DNA of 64,000 nt from Asterias rubens (Eukaryota > Echinodermata > Asteroidea > Forcipulatida > Asteriidae), in contig NC_047078.1 of the NCBI RefSeq assembly GCF_902459465.1, positions 1,346,691 through 1,410,690 on the forward strand. The letters run 5' to 3'. The stretch's first letter is position 1; each line of letters opens with the position of its first letter. Shown piece by piece: positions 42,908-54,543 of the stretch. Made by a program: the position numbers and the translations under genes. The notes below the pieces were generated by a model. That model saw nothing but the letters and a program-made list of their open reading frames with translations, had not been told where the DNA came from and did not search any database.

Positions 42908-43560
42908 TCCTCGATTCTTTGGTGATGTTGAAGCTGATTGAGATTCCACATCACAGAACTGTTAACTTGTTCCCTGTGTCGTGGCTGAGCTCTTTAAGAG
43001 CACCAGATTCGAGCTCTGGTGTTTCTGATCAGCATGGGTTCGAGTACCGGTCATGACACTTGTATCATTGAGCCAATTACTTTTTCATTGTTTTAAAAAG
43101 ATGCCAGACCCCCTCCTAGTTTGTCTCATGTTGACGTGAGTGGAAGAGAGATGAGTTAACTTTGGGGGAATCCCCTTATTTATGGTTATCTTCCAAAACT
43201 TATTCCATTGCAGATCTTTGCACCAGAGGTATCGACATCCAAGCCGTCAACGTAGTCATCAACTTCGACTTCCCCAAGCTCTCAGAGACATACCTACATC
43301 GCATCGGAAGATCCGGCCGCTTTGGCCACCTCGGTCTGGCCATCAACCTGGTCACGCATGAGGATCACAAGAGTCTCTGCTTGATCGAGCAGCAGCTAGC
43401 CACTGAGATTCGTCCAGTGCCAAGTGAAGTGGCGATCGACAAGAGTTTGTACGTCGCCGAGTTCCAGATGCCCGGAGGAGATGATGACAGGAAGAAGCCG
43501 ACACAACCCGGTTCGTCTAAGGGTCAGTCAACTAAGCCAAAGCAAAACAACGCAAAGTAG
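35394..43560 (+). CDS. DDX6: DEAD-box RNA helicase DDX6 (Rck/p54/Me31B), 9 coding exons
   Basis: Coding exons: 35394-35635, 36111-36168, 37062-37296, 39240-39383, 40040-40134, 40693-40815, 42160-42288, 42623-42803 and 43214-43560. Junction phases all agree, giving 517 residues (human 483). After a low-complexity Ala/Asn/Gly N-terminus comes the family's GDWK...PPKDSRFKT block and then all helicase motifs: Q motif [11 protein letters not shown] (about 130-140), motif I AKNGTGKT (152-159), [16 protein letters not shown] (257-260, split by intron 5), SAT (288-290), IIFCNS, TRGIDIQ and HRIGRSGR (431-438). The C-terminus has [11 protein letters not shown]-like residues [13 protein letters not shown]6 works in translational repression and decapping, in P-bodies, with partners such as EDC3, PATL1 and CNOT1. 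The start codon has a good context (CAAGATGG). Introns 2-4, 6 and 8 carry duplications, foldbacks, a LINE piece and a poly-C run, but the coding sequence is intact. Confidence 0.97.
36245..36380. repeat. Partial third copy of the DDX6 intron duplication
   Basis: In DDX6 intron 2, the phrases TTGCCTTTGTGTTACTGAAC and GCATAAAGTAATCCATGTG, through the GAGTACATGAACAT end, match the inside of the 385-bp unit found in introns 3 and 4. It is more diverged than those two are from each other. Confidence 0.75.
37326..37500. repeat. Foldback repeat, family F
   Basis: From AGGGGTGTATGCTTTG to GAAGTCACAGGCCTG, with the typical GCACCAAGGCAATG phrase and GGAGGCAATCGCCTTCGTTG. It lies in DDX6 intron 3. Confidence 0.65.
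37519..38145. repeat. Duplicated block X-Y-X' in DDX6 intron 3
   Basis: X (37519-37640) and X' (38022-38145) are about 120-bp near-identical direct repeats, both ending TGGTGGATGCTA. Between them is Y (37641-38025), which matches Y' in the next intron (39501-39885) over 385 bp with no length change and about two substitutions by eye. Confidence 0.9.
38300..39209. mobile_element. 908-bp foldback element, family F relative
   Basis: The termini are CAGCCCTGATACTTC and GAAGTATCAGGGCTG. A 6-bp repeat, TCATGT, sits immediately outside both ends. The interior is rich in GGCAATTGCCGTCGTTGCCC-type self-complementary phrases and includes GC-rich DNA without a recognisable protein. It ends about 30 bp before DDX6 exon 4. 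Confidence 0.7.
39465..39997. repeat. Family A-related repeat carrying unit Y'
   Basis: Starts AGGATACACTTTTGGTAATT and ends near a mutated family A right end (GTATTCATTGAGTAACGAAT). Unit Y' (39501-39885) starts 36 bp inside it and runs in register with the family A interior phrase GCATAAAATAACAAACCTGT, suggesting this is the source locus of the duplication. Confidence 0.6.
40493..40625. repeat. Family F fragment in DDX6 intron 5
   Basis: GGCCTCGGAATAACCCATGG, then GTGCCCTTTGAAATAC and GTGCCCCTTATCAGAGG. Similar fragments occur at about 4018-4130, 25540-25625 and 41805-41930. Confidence 0.45.
40832..41793. repeat. Foldback element split by a LINE insertion
   Basis: The left arm (40832-40885) starts GATTTCACGAAACTTTACGC and includes AACTGCGTAAGT and CACTTGCGCAACGTTTA. 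The right arm (41744-41793) is its complement, ending GTTTTGTGAAATC. Everything between is LINE sequence. It lies in DDX6 intron 6. Confidence 0.8.
40898..41743 (+). mobile_element. LINE 3' fragment (reverse transcriptase C-terminus)
   Basis: An open frame continues from [19 protein letters not shown] through [20 protein letters not shown] to [14 protein letters not shown] and [14 protein letters not shown]. This is the C-terminal region typical of CR1-like or jockey-like reverse transcriptases. The stop is at 41293-41295, followed by a T-rich 3'UTR and an (AATAAT)n tail at about 41726-41745. It is strongly 5' truncated and in the same orientation as DDX6. Confidence 0.8.
42826..42906. repeat. 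Poly-C run of 81 nt
   Basis: Eighty-one uninterrupted C residues, 22 bp after the DDX6 exon 8 donor. It can form an i-motif or G-quadruplex on opposite strands. The length in the assembly should be treated with caution. The glycine- or proline-rich frames across it are not genes. Confidence 0.95.
42978..43075 (+). mobile_element. Truncated tRNA-derived SINE
   Basis: A-box-like GTGGCTGAGCTCTTTAAGAG and B-box GGTTCGAGTACC, then TCATGACACTTGTATCATT. It shares its layout with the SINE at 20918 but only the head survives. It lies in DDX6 intron 8. Confidence 0.6.
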
Positions 43561-46500
43561 ACAGGTACCTTCTCCCCACAAGAAACAAACTGTAAGAAAC
43601 GAGTAGAGCAAAGCAGTTAAAAGGTTTCCATGTTTGCAAAAAACCTTGATGGTTTCAGTCACCTGAAATTGTATTGATTGTGAAAATCTGTTTTTATTTT
43701 TATTTTATTTTTTATTTTTTCTTCAAAAATTCTCCAAAGTGTCAAGAATTTGTTGGATGAGAAAAGAGAACGATTTAATCAGAATCAAGAATTTGATTCT
43801 AAACTTGATTGGAAATTAATTACAGACAAAATGTTTGGTCTTTGGTTATTGTATGATAGGTGCTGGATGGAGGATGGGCGAGTAGTAAGGAAAATGTGGG
43901 GGTGTTCACGGTGTATGGCAATTAGACGACAAACACTGTTTTGAACCTCCAAAATTGAAAGAAGGAAACAAGAAAAAAAACAGTACTTGTGTATCATTTG
44001 ACGTGATAATTTTATTTCCCATGGTGTTTGGATCGCTCCTGTGGTGCAGATCCTAATCACTTTATTTTTGTTTTAATATGACATTGTCGTAACTGCATCA
44101 CTGTGAACACGCCCCCCAACTGTTCCTCTACCATGTTCTGTAATGCAACTTTTTCATCTGGTGTTCAAACGTCAACTATGTTGTTTTTTATGTTAAAAGC
44201 GAAACCCAGATTGAAGATTGTCAACAGTTGTACAATGTGGTAGAGTTCCTATTTGGTAACCGCCTCCCACCCACCTTCTGTCTGCAGTGTAATATGTGCA
44301 ACATGTAATGAAAAGAAATCATAAATATTTTGTTTTCATCTCAAGAAGAAGAATTTTTAAAGCTTGAAATCAGATAAGAAACAAAATCTGAGTGTATTTT
44401 TTTTCTCGAAGTTTGACGGCCATTCCTTTACTCCGAAGAAAAATGTTTGTCATACTTCTTATTTTTTGCTGCCATTGTGAATATCATAAGACTCTGAGAG
44501 ACTTCTTTATTTTAAGGCACGTCAGAGATTGGTAGTTTGTGCCACAAATTTTCTGACCCTCCGAAAAGATGAAATGGGCTAGGAGGTTAAAACCTTTGTT
44601 GTTGTTTTTTGTTTTCCTTTAAAAAATAAAATCGGTGAAGTCCGAGCTTGAGCCCCAGTAAGTTACGGACCCCATCGATTTTGTTTTTTAAAACCAAGTG
44701 AGATTTTATAAATTGAAATTGATCATTGACACTTAACATCTTTCTTGTGTTGGATGAGGATGGTACTGTCCTGGGTACACTGAAAAGATTTTGTATAGTA
44801 TGGAAGTATTGAAATGAGAAAACCACTTACGCCAAAGCGCTATCGTGCTGATTTCGGATTGGAGCGTTAGCGTGGACAGACGAACTACAGTGTGCTGAAA
44901 AAGGAGCTTGACACAAAGTGGTTTAAACCACAGCATTGGATGACTGCTTATTTATATGAAGAACAAGAAAAGAAAAAACAATTTTGCAATCCCACAAAGT
45001 GTAAGTAAAGCAACTTTTTGACGGAGCCTGAAAAAAACCGTGACCTGTCTTTGTATGAAATACGAAAAAATGCAACGCAGGACTGAAACTGAAAAAAACA
45101 CTAATGCAAAATGTTGTGAGAAACGGAGTGCAGTTACCTGAGATTGGTGTGAGGAGCCATCCGCTATTAAAGAAAATGTACAGAAGGCTTTGGAGTTCCA
45201 GCATTTGGGTACTTGAGTATACCGCTTACATCAACTGTAGATAGGTGAGATGAAGTGTTTATTACGATACGCAAACTATAAGCAAACAAATTTTAAGACG
45301 AGACATGCAGCGACAGTGTTCAAGAAAATGTGTGGATGACTTGCTCTGGATAAATTTAAAAAGATGATTCGTGACGATGCAAAACTGTCTGCAACCTGTG
45401 GAACTGCAACCCCCAAGGATGTGGGATGTTGAAACGAATGTAGATTATCTGAAATGATAATGCCTTTGTAATACATAATTTAGTGAGGAGCTATTGTTGG
45501 TTTTTCGCATGTGTAGAGAGAGCCTCACTGGCGTTTTACGCAACTGAAAATGTGGAAACAACTCAAGACTAAATCGCGCTCAAAACAGTCGTGTCCTGCA
45601 AGACTAAACGTCTGTTGATCTGTCGTGCAAAACTCTGGATTAAAAAGTCGATCATCGGAGGCAAACGAAAAAGGAATCCTGCCATTCGAGAAGTTGCAAT
45701 TTGGAGTGAAAAGAAGGACACAGGACAAGTTTAAGCGGTTAAACCAGTAAGCAGGAATGCGTGCTTAGTCGCATGAAATTTGTTACAAGCTGATGAACTG
45801 TTGTGTTGACTGTAAAGAAAGGTTATTGATGTGTTTACTTGGTTGAGAGTTGCGACTGAAAAATAGAGGCTGGAGCGCAGCACTGATTTAATATTAAACA
45901 TGGCTAGGTCATGTTTCAATGTCAAGACGTTGTTTTGTTTTTTTGTTTTTAGGCCATTTCAGCCTGTTGAATAGTGCCCAACTTCCATGTCTTTATCATT
46001 TTCCCTGCAGCTGAACTTGGATTCCATTCGTGTACTTACATGCTGAATGGAAGATAAAAGCTTTTTGACGGGAGTTAACTCTTACTGTATATTTCAAAAT
46101 GGTTAAAGAATGAGCACTACTCTAAACATTTTGGGGAACCCTCCGAGTGATTTACATGTACCAGACATCACTGTGAGAGGGCTAAACCTAAACATTTTAG
46201 CAATCTGCTACATGTTTGTTTTCTTTGAACACCTGCCTCCATTTTCCACCCATGTTTTTCTTTTATCCATTTATTTTATTTTTTTGCTTCATTTTTCAAA
46301 GTAGTTCATGCTCCAGAATCACACTAGTATTTTAAATTGGGTAATTGCGTTGACGCCAATTGTCAATTTTTAAACCGTCCGTGTGAGATTGCGGTAGTGT
46401 AAGTGATCAAGCGCCCTCTGGAGTTCAAATCATGGAATATTGGTTGTCATTATGCCACCCGCCATTCAACGGGCTGAATTACAGGCTGAAATTATTGTGA

Positions 46501-46900
46501 CATGTCTTTTGTATTATACGTCCTTCTCTAATCAGTACGAGTTTGGCAACTTTTGTTTTTCTCTGAGTTGAATATTCAGAAAATTCCACGAAAAAGCAAA
46601 AGCTTTGTGAATCGTAAGAGATTTTGAATTCACCCAGAAAGTTCTTTTCTAATAATTACCTGTTTATTGTGAAATACAATTGAAAAAGAAGAAAAAATGA
46701 GATGAAATTCAACAAGATTTTTGTAAATGTTATGTGTTTATTTTTAGATCAGGTCTTGAATGGTTCTTGCTAACCATGTGGTTGCTTCTGGGGTGAACCA
46801 TTGAGGGCGCTGTTTTGTCTGTCGTCAAAAAGATTTATTGTAAATGTACTAAGAGAATTGGCAGAAAAGGTTTTCGGGTGTGAACACCAACTAGCTGGCC
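43561..46900 (+). other. DDX6 3'UTR and downstream AT-rich DNA
   Basis: No further coding exon is seen. Canonical AATAAA occurs at 44625-44630; T-rich and A-rich stretches continue to about 46750. DDX6 mRNAs in other animals have long 3'UTRs, so several kilobases here may be transcribed, but the true end cannot be read from the sequence. Confidence 0.45.
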
Positions 46901-46949
46901 CCATTCTACATACAGCCGAGCTGGTCACTTGTTACGAATAGCCCAGCTC

Positions 46950-47149
46950 GCCTCATGTTTCACAGAGCTGCTAAAGCACAAATAGTAGCCAAGTACAACA
47001 AACTGATACTTACTAGACTAAGGTTACCACTGTCAAAATACCAAATCACATACAGTACATACAATTTGTGACTGGTATCCTGCTCATTTTTGCTTAGCAG
47101 GAAAAGAAGCAAAATTGTCAGCTACAACACTGCTGTGAAATGGGGCCTA
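46950..47149. repeat. Foldback repeat, family B variant
   Basis: Left end GTTTCACAGAGCTGCTAAAG, right end CACTGCTGTGAAATGGGGCC, with GCTTAGC near the right end. Confidence 0.5.
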
Positions 47150-47896
47150 GGTTATTCGGTCTAATGCTAACAATTACCCAGATTTAGTGTACAAGTGTCG
47201 GTCCTTGACGTCATGATTTTATGTATCTTGAGTAATTCCTTGTACAATTTCTGATTGCAATGTCTGAATGAATTTCATGCACCCAAGGTTTAACTCTTCC
47301 CTACTCCTTTCCCTCGCCTGATAGGGTCCAACTGCGGGCACTGTTTGTGCCAGTCATTTGTAGATTTTAATGGTGTTGCACCTTAGCAGAGCTGATTCCA
47401 TTCCATGTGTGTATGTGGTTGCAGTGTCAGGGGGACAAAATTCACTACATGTACATTACACCTGTTAGCCAAATTGGCATAAAGCTGTTAATATAAAATA
47501 CTAAGCACCCCCCAAAAAAGCAGATCGAGACTGCAATGTCAGCTTGGCCAGCGACTCTTTTCTGTTAAGTGATATTATTCAGTGCTTAGCAAGTTTATTG
47601 CACCAACTTTATTAAAAATGGGCAGTGTTAGCAGTGTTGGTGAGAAGTGAAAGGGACAGGGGATAATTGTACGACCTTGGGTGCATGAATGAAAAGGTTT
47701 TATTTTATTTTTGTTTATTTACTTATATTGATGTGTTTTGAGGGCGGTTTGTACTTCACAGAGCAGGCACAAACGCCTTGACATTATCGGTGATTGTCGT
47801 CTGTCTCAAGGAGGAAGGATGCCCCTCCTTGATGGAGGGTACTCTTTGAGGACAGCATGACCATGGTGTTGATGCTAGCCCTGTCGAGTATAAACC

Positions 47897-48280
47897 AGTA
47901 CCCAACTTCATAGAGCTGCTTAAGCAGAAAATATTGCTTGACAAATTTCTGCTTGGCAGAAATAAGCAGGATTTCAGTCACAAAATGTTCTTATGACATG
48001 GTGGTTTGACTGGCAACCTTTTCTGGTAAGCATACGGTTATGCATAGCAGCTTTCTATGGTTGAGAAGCTTTATGAAATTAGGCCTAAAACCCAACTTCA
48101 TAGAGCTGTTTTTAAAGCACAAAGTAGCTAAGCATAACAAAACATACTTACCAGAAAAAGATTACCAGCCAAAATACCATATATCACATGTACCGTAATG
48201 TGATTGGTATCCTGCTCTTTTTCCCTTGCAGGAAACTAAGCAAAATTCTCTTCTTGAGCAGCGCTATGATACATTGTATA
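47897..48280. repeat. Two adjacent family B foldbacks
   Basis: The first copy runs from CCCAACTTCATAGAGCTGC to TTATGAAATTAGGCC (about 48086). The second starts again at CCCAACTTCATAGAGCTG (48092). This head-to-tail pair is separated by only a few bases. Confidence 0.6.
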
Positions 48281-49874
48281 AGCGGAGACTCTAGGGAATC
48301 GGCAACGACAGTTGCTGGTGAGAGACGTTGATGAAGTTTAAGAAGAGATTTAACATTTCTAGTGTGCTCTTTAATTGGGGAATGGGAGGGGAGATAAATA
48401 CTACCTACTAGTATCACATAAGCCTGAGACAGTTGTCAAGGATGGAGTCGAAAAAAAAAAAATTTTTGTTTTGTAAAGCGCACAATCGATTGCGAGAAGG
48501 ATTCAAACATCAGTTTTATGACAAGTGAAGAAAGAAAAGTTGTTCAAGCTTATCCCTTTTTTTCTTTTTTCTTTGGGATTTTCTCTGGGAGCTTCACCAA
48601 GCAATGCCCCTGTCCAAAATGGTAGTTTGTTCTTCTACATTTCTTTTTCTTGTGATGCATACATGTATGGGTGCCAATTGGAAGGTGTGTTTCTTTCTGT
48701 GAGTCTTTAAAGCTGTTTGTGGGCAGCCCCTCTTAGTGATCGATGACACAACCTCGTGCTTTGATGTAAACTGAAATAATGTAAATTGTGAGGTCACAAT
48801 TCCATTTTTAGCATTTTGGTTGGTTAGGTCGTTGATAAAGACTTGTTGATAAAATTGAAAATTGTTGATGGAATTGGAAATTATTTTTTACAATTTTAAT
48901 TTGGTTAATTCTTATGCAGGGATTTGGTTTTCAATTTTTTGTTAAAATCCAGGACATTCAGCCAGGTAATTCACTCTGAAAAGATTTATTCCTCGCCAGT
49001 TTTTGCCAGATTACAAAATCTCCCCTGTTGTTAATGGGCCCCTTGTCTACCAACACTTTATGTTAGCACCGATGCTTCATCGAGTGAAGTGAAGGTAAAA
49101 TTTTCAAATAGAAAACTAACGTTTGCATCATGGAGGCATACATGTTGTATGCTAAATGTTGCCATGGGAAAACAAGTATATAAGGCACACATCCTGTCTT
49201 AACAACCCCTTCCCCCAACAAATTGAAAACCAAATTCCATTTTCTGTTTTGTGTATAGTATTTCTATGTATGTATATCAGGACATTTTTACAGAGCTTTA
49301 GAGCATGGCTCTGTCTCTTCAAAAGCTCTGCTTAAGCTTGGGCTAACCTGTGCCTAAGCTCTGTAAAATTGGCCCAGGTTAAAACTGCACTGATGGTGTT
49401 CAACTGCCTGATGATGCAGCTCAATGTATCTGCTATGTGTTGATGTGTTGGAAGGAATGGAATCTTTTGTCTGTTTAAGCGTGTGTGCCAAAGGTCCGTG
49501 TACAATTGTTGACACTCTCTCGGCAGCTTTCAAAGTGACCCCACCTAAAGTCTTTCCCCCACCAACCCTAGGGGAAAAAATTAGTTCATTCCTGTATGTC
49601 ACTACCAGTTGCGTAATGTTTGGATTAGAAAACGAATCAAAATGTAATGCAACAATTTATTCCCATTCACCAAGTTCTTCCAAACACTTTGTGCTGCTTA
49701 GAGTGTATCATCAAATAAGCTTATAAATTTTTATTTTTTCCCTGGTGGCACAGTTGTTTTTGTTGATTCCATTTTGATGTTTCATTATTTGAAACCTGTT
49801 GTACTTGTGTGTGCATAGTTTTTATGGTAGGTTTTAACCATCGCTGTCACACCAACACATAGCGTCTTGCCTGT

Positions 49875-50045
49875 ACCAAAGTCATCAAGCTGTTTAAGCA
49901 GGAAAAATCATGCTTAAAATCATGCTTAAAATATTGGAACCAGTTACGAGCAATGTACATTACATGTTATTGTGGCTGGTATCTTGTTTCTGCTAAGCAA
50001 AGATACTCTATGCTTAGCAGATGCTTTAACATCTCTATGCTGTTG
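49875..50045. repeat. Family B fragment
   Basis: ATCAAGCTGTTTAAGCAGG on the left and ATGCTTAGCAGATGCTTTAA on the right. It is degraded. Confidence 0.4.
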
Positions 50046-50210
50046 GTTCAGGTGTTGAGACACTCTGATTGTAAAGTTGCTAGGTGGCAGCAGATATAAC
50101 GGTAAATTTTGAAAGTTTAAGGACATTTGGGCATTACGTTCCAGAGCAGTTGATTTTATTCGGTAAGTCTGCTGCCACCTAGTGTCACTAAAGTCTCATA
50201 CTGTGAGGCT

Positions 50211-50528
50211 TGCGCTGTATCCGAATTGGCGGCTACGACTACAGCAGTTGCTAAGGGTGTTGTTAACGACCTCTATACTTCAACACATGATGCAACAATC
50301 TAGCCGTAGCTGCAGCCGCCAATAGACCAATCCATTAGGCTCCGTCCACAATGCATGAGTGTGCAAGAACATGTGAGCCTCTCCAACGCCTTTCTGCACA
50401 ACTCTGCCCCGCGCACCAAGCACACACAGGCGCTCATGTCAGACTTCATTTGTTTGACCTTTGTTGCGTTGTTTCTATACGCAATGGGGCGGAGCTTAAT
50501 GGATCGGTCTATTCGGACATAGCTTTAA
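50211..50528. repeat. Foldback element with nested TA-type MITE
   Basis: The outer element has arms TATCCGAATTGGCGGCTACG and GCCGTAGCTGCAGCCGCCAA, with its far end ATTCGGACATAGC displaced to 50512. A second MITE, with ends TAGACCAATCCATTAGGCTC and GCTTAATGGATCGGTCTA, sits at 50323-50511 inside the right arm. Confidence 0.75.
50323..50511. repeat. TA-type MITE, family H, nested
   Basis: Inverted ends TAGACCAATCCATTAGGCTC and its complement ending GGATCGGTCTA. The interior includes GTGAGCCTCTCCAACGCC and CAATGGGGCGGAGC. A sister copy lies at 62979-63196. The element appears to sit at a TA dinucleotide, as Tc1/mariner-type MITEs do. Confidence 0.75.
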
Positions 50529-51382
50529 CTCTGTAATAATAAAGGATTGGTTGCCAGCTTTTTCTTAAGCGGATATGAAGTAAACAATTTGCTAAGCAGA
50601 CTTGGTAATCGGTGACAGAGGAACCCGCATCCTGTTTCTCTTGATCTGGTGACCATGCTAACAAGAAATGTGTGCTTAACAGAGTTGGCTGCCTTTCCTC
50701 TTGTTATGTTTGTTCTCAGGGAGACTTGGTTAAGTCTCTTTGAAAACGAAGGAATGTGAGGAGGTTGAAGAAGATGAGGTGAAATATTTGGGACTACATC
50801 AGTCACTGCCCTCGGTCATTTAAAAAAAATTGTGGTGAGGGAAGTTTTCTGGGACAGTACACACAGCATGTTCGAGCAAGGACATTCCTAGTCGCTGACA
50901 GAGCGAGACATGCCAGGTAGCTCACCTAAATTGGTCTCTAAAGGAATGGGAGACTTTGAAGGTTATAGGTTGCAGTATAGTACCACCGAGTAAATCCACA
51001 GATTTTATGACTGCTGCCACCTATTGCTCAAAGGCTGCCATTGTTTGGGGGGGGGGGGGGTCAGTGACTGGTGTGGGTCTGCAATGTAATGGTTAACTCA
51101 ATACTCGTAAGAAACAGATGACATGCCCAAGAGTAAACCAGTGTTATGCCCGGAACAATAAGACAGTGCTGAATCAATTGCAACTTTCTTAAGATTAAGG
51201 CGGTAACTTGTGACTAAACAAGTCGTTATACCAGACACTCTAGTCTCACTTGCAAATGGCGTATATGGAGGTGTGCCTGCACAGGTTGTTTTGAGACCTT
51301 AAGTATTTTTTACACGCAGTCAAGGTTTAATGGTTGGTCTTTGTTTTGATGGGCCATTTTTGAGATATGGTGGACACAATAC

Positions 51383-51496
51383 TATGACACTGTTAGGTAC
51401 GGGGTAAATTTATCTGTGTATACCCGAACCAAACAGGGTAATGACACTGTTAGGTACAGGGTAAATTTATCTGTGTATACCCGAACCAAATGGGGT
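51383..51496. repeat. Two 57-bp tandem repeats
   Basis: Units 51383-51439 and 51440-51496 differ at about three positions. Each begins ATGACACTGTTAGGTAC and contains GTATACCCGAACCAAA. Confidence 0.9.
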
Positions 51497-52633
51497 AGTG
51501 TCAACCTTACTCAAAAGGCTAACTGTGCTGGTCACGAATCGCAGTACTGTGTTTTTCTACAGTTACGTAAGCGGAGAAGTACTAAGTAAACGATAGAGAT
51601 TGTGATATTACATTTGGGCATGCCATCGATAAATTCATGATTATGGGCTGGTTTTTTTATTTATTTTTTATTTATTTGTTTAAATACTGAAGCAGGAAAT
51701 ATGCTTTCTGGTGTTTTTATTTCATGTTATTTTACTTTGATTTTATTTTATTTTTCAATGGCGATTGGGGGGAAGGGTATTCATTCAACAGTAAATGTTA
51801 TTACGGAACTTTCAATTTTAAGGAGGGGGGTACTGTTTGGGGAACTAGTCGTTCTTAATTTAAAAGATAAAGGTTTAACTTTTAAAAGATTTTGATCAAC
51901 AATAACCTTTCCACCTATTATACAGAATTGTTTTGCTGTACTTTGATCTTGTATCAAAATGGCAAATACAGCGGCCATCTTGATTAGTTTGCATCCCGAA
52001 ACCCAGTTGTATGTCTCAAACGACGGCTTGTATTTGATGCACAAGTCGAAACAACGCCCTCACAGAAGTCAAATGAAGACCTGTCATTGGCTGAGAGTTT
52101 TCATTGTTTGACCCAAATTGATGGTGGCCAGTGCAAGGCAGCTGTAGTGTGACAATCTGTGTTTTTGGACAATGTTTGGCTCGGTTGTACTTGCCTTTTA
52201 AGCATACAGTCTCCTCGTAGGGGCTTGATGCTTAAGCCATCTTTTTCTTCCATCAAAGCCACGGTTTAGGCTTTGGCTTGCATTTTGAAAGCCAAAGAGT
52301 GAGCCTAAACTTTGGTTTTGATAAAAGGGCCTATGTAATTGTATCTCGTGAAACTGATGCATAAATTAATGACTGTAATCAGTCTGATACCCTTTTCTTT
52401 CAAGCTAACGTCACCATTGTCGACACAGGGAACAAGATATTTAAAGATGGCCAGGAAGTAAGAATATTTGTGTACACTTTCACAGAGCTGCTTCAGCACA
52501 CAACTTTGCTAAGCATGGAAGTTTTAATGTTGCTTAACGAAATTGGGTACCAGCCGGTATACCACTCTTGGTTACTGTTTGTAACGAGGGTCCAATGTTA
52601 TAGCTCTGCTTAATACCGAGCTGTGAAACTAGG

Positions 52634-52786
52634 CCTGGGTCGATTTCACAAAGAGATAGGACTAGTCCTTATAAGGAGATATTAAAAACGTATTGCTAGT
52701 CCCAAGGTTAAGGACGAGTAACTTGTCTTAACCCGAGATAAGACGAGATAAGACTAGTCTTATCTCATTGTGAAATCCACCCCTGG
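52634..52786. repeat. Foldback repeat, family D
   Basis: CCTGGGTCGATTTCACAAAG and TTGTGAAATCCACCCCTGG with inner GGACTAGTCCTTA and AGACTAGTCTTATCTC. It directly abuts the right end of a family B fragment that starts near 52478. Confidence 0.65.
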
Positions 52787-53418
52787 ATCCCTGTTTATTT
52801 GTGTGCTTAACAGTTAACAAATATTTGCCTCAGGCCCGAGGCTCTGCATGCCTTAGAAAAAAAGGTTGGCTTTCCGTCCGGGAAATTCCAGCAGGGAATT
52901 CCACTCTTTCATAATCTATCAAGGAAGTGTATTTTCACAAGGAAAAAGGGAAGTTTTTGCTTGTGTGTGTCAGCAAATTTAAACTTTACTAGACATTCTT
53001 CGCTATACACATCTAGCGCAGAAATTCAGCGCTTGGCCTTTAAGCAAAGAATGGTAATTGCAACTGCAGAATTTGGCGGTAAGCGGAGCCATGGGGCCTA
53101 GGGAATGTTAGCAGCTTCGTTTCAGGACCTCCACCAAATTTTCTTGATTTTCTTGTTTAGGCCACATCTTTGGAGAGGTTATTGTTGATATTGTTTATTG
53201 AAGCGAATTTCATGTGTATTTTGTTTTGTTTTGGCTTTTTTCATCATCCATTCATGATAGAGACCTTAATGAACATGTATGTTATGGGTTTTGACAAGTT
53301 GATACTGAATAAACTCACAAGGGATAAGTTTAATACACTTGGTTGCGATTGTTGATGCTTGTTTGTTTGCCCCCCCCCCCCCCTCCCAGGACAAAGGTTT
53401 GGAAAGCATACAATACAT

Positions 53419-53600
53419 GCCTGTGTGCTTCGTTTTTGAAAGGGCACAGGCACCAAGGCATGTTCTCCTTGGTTATTAAAAGGGCACCCAATTATGAGGA
53501 AATTGTAAATTATTATTACTGGAGAGTTTCAGGGGCACCAAGGCAATGACCGGGGGCATGGAGGCAATCGCCTTTGTTGCCCCCGTGAAGTATCGGCCTG
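53419..53600. repeat. Foldback repeat, family F, good copy
   Basis: From GCCTGTGTGCTTCGTTTTTG to GTGAAGTATCGGCCTG, with GGGCACCAAGGCAATGACC and GGAGGCAATCGCCTTTGTTG inside. Confidence 0.7.
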
Positions 53601-53829
53601 CATGATATTCTGACCTACTTTGATAAACTGTTGTCTGATTGTTATTTGCCCTTTTAGAAAAATCAAATTTGTGTTGTATTACAATGCCTTGAAAAGTCCA
53701 TTACAGCCCACACTAAGGTGGTATGTGTACAATAAGTATAGGTCAGCCCTTGCTCGATAATGGTTTAACTGTTTCCCCAACGTTAAATAGACTACAGTAA
53801 AACGTGTACCATATTAATTATGTGGTCAA

Positions 53830-53995
53830 CCAGTGGACTAATAGGAGACTTTCCAACGCTAGGTGGCAGCAGACATACCGGGTAAATTTCCATTGTTTAC
53901 GTAGTTCTGAACATGCGCGTAATTCTGAGAACAATGGATTTACCCGGTAAGTCTGCTGCCCTCTATCGTCCCAGAAAGTCTCCCATTTTAAAGGC
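53830..53995. repeat. Foldback repeat, family G
   Basis: The arms GGAGACTTTCCAACGCTAGG and GTCCCAGAAAGTCTCCC flank GGCAGCAGACATACCGGGTA and TACCCGGTAAGTCTGCTGCC. Related but decayed copies occur near 50066-50190 and 50945-51035. Confidence 0.75.
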
Positions 53996-54543
53996 AAAGT
54001 GTGCCCTTGATTTTGTTTTAACCGTTTGATTGTTTCAAGTGTATTTTCACAGGGAAGCAGGGAATCTTTTGCTTACGGGTGTATGCTTTTAGGCATTCTT
54101 TGCTTACACAGCTAGTGCATAAATTCAGCACTTGCCCTGAAGTGAAGAATGGTAATTGCACTCGCAGAATTCTGCGGTAAGCGGAGCCGGCCATGATGAG
54201 GCATAGAGGGCTTCGTTTCAGGACCCCCACCATAATTCTTAAGATTTTGTTAAAGACGACACATTTGGAGAGGTTATTGTTGATATTGTTTATTGGAGAG
54301 AATTTCATGTGTATTTGTTTGGTTTCTGCTTTTTTCATCGTCCATTAATGATAGAGACCTTAATGAACAACAAGAGTATGTCGATTTTGGCAAGTTGATA
54401 CTAAAATAAACTCACAAGGGATAAGTTAAAAACATGATGCTTTGTTTGTGTGCTTGTTTTGGTGTATTTTGCTTGTTTTTGTTTGTCACCCTCCGATATT
54501 TGCTTGATCGTAAACATAGGCATGAGGCATGATCATAATAAAC

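Noticed and set aside
42668-42954. Poly-Pro and poly-Gly frames in DDX6 intron 8
   Set aside because: They come from the 81-nt poly-C run.
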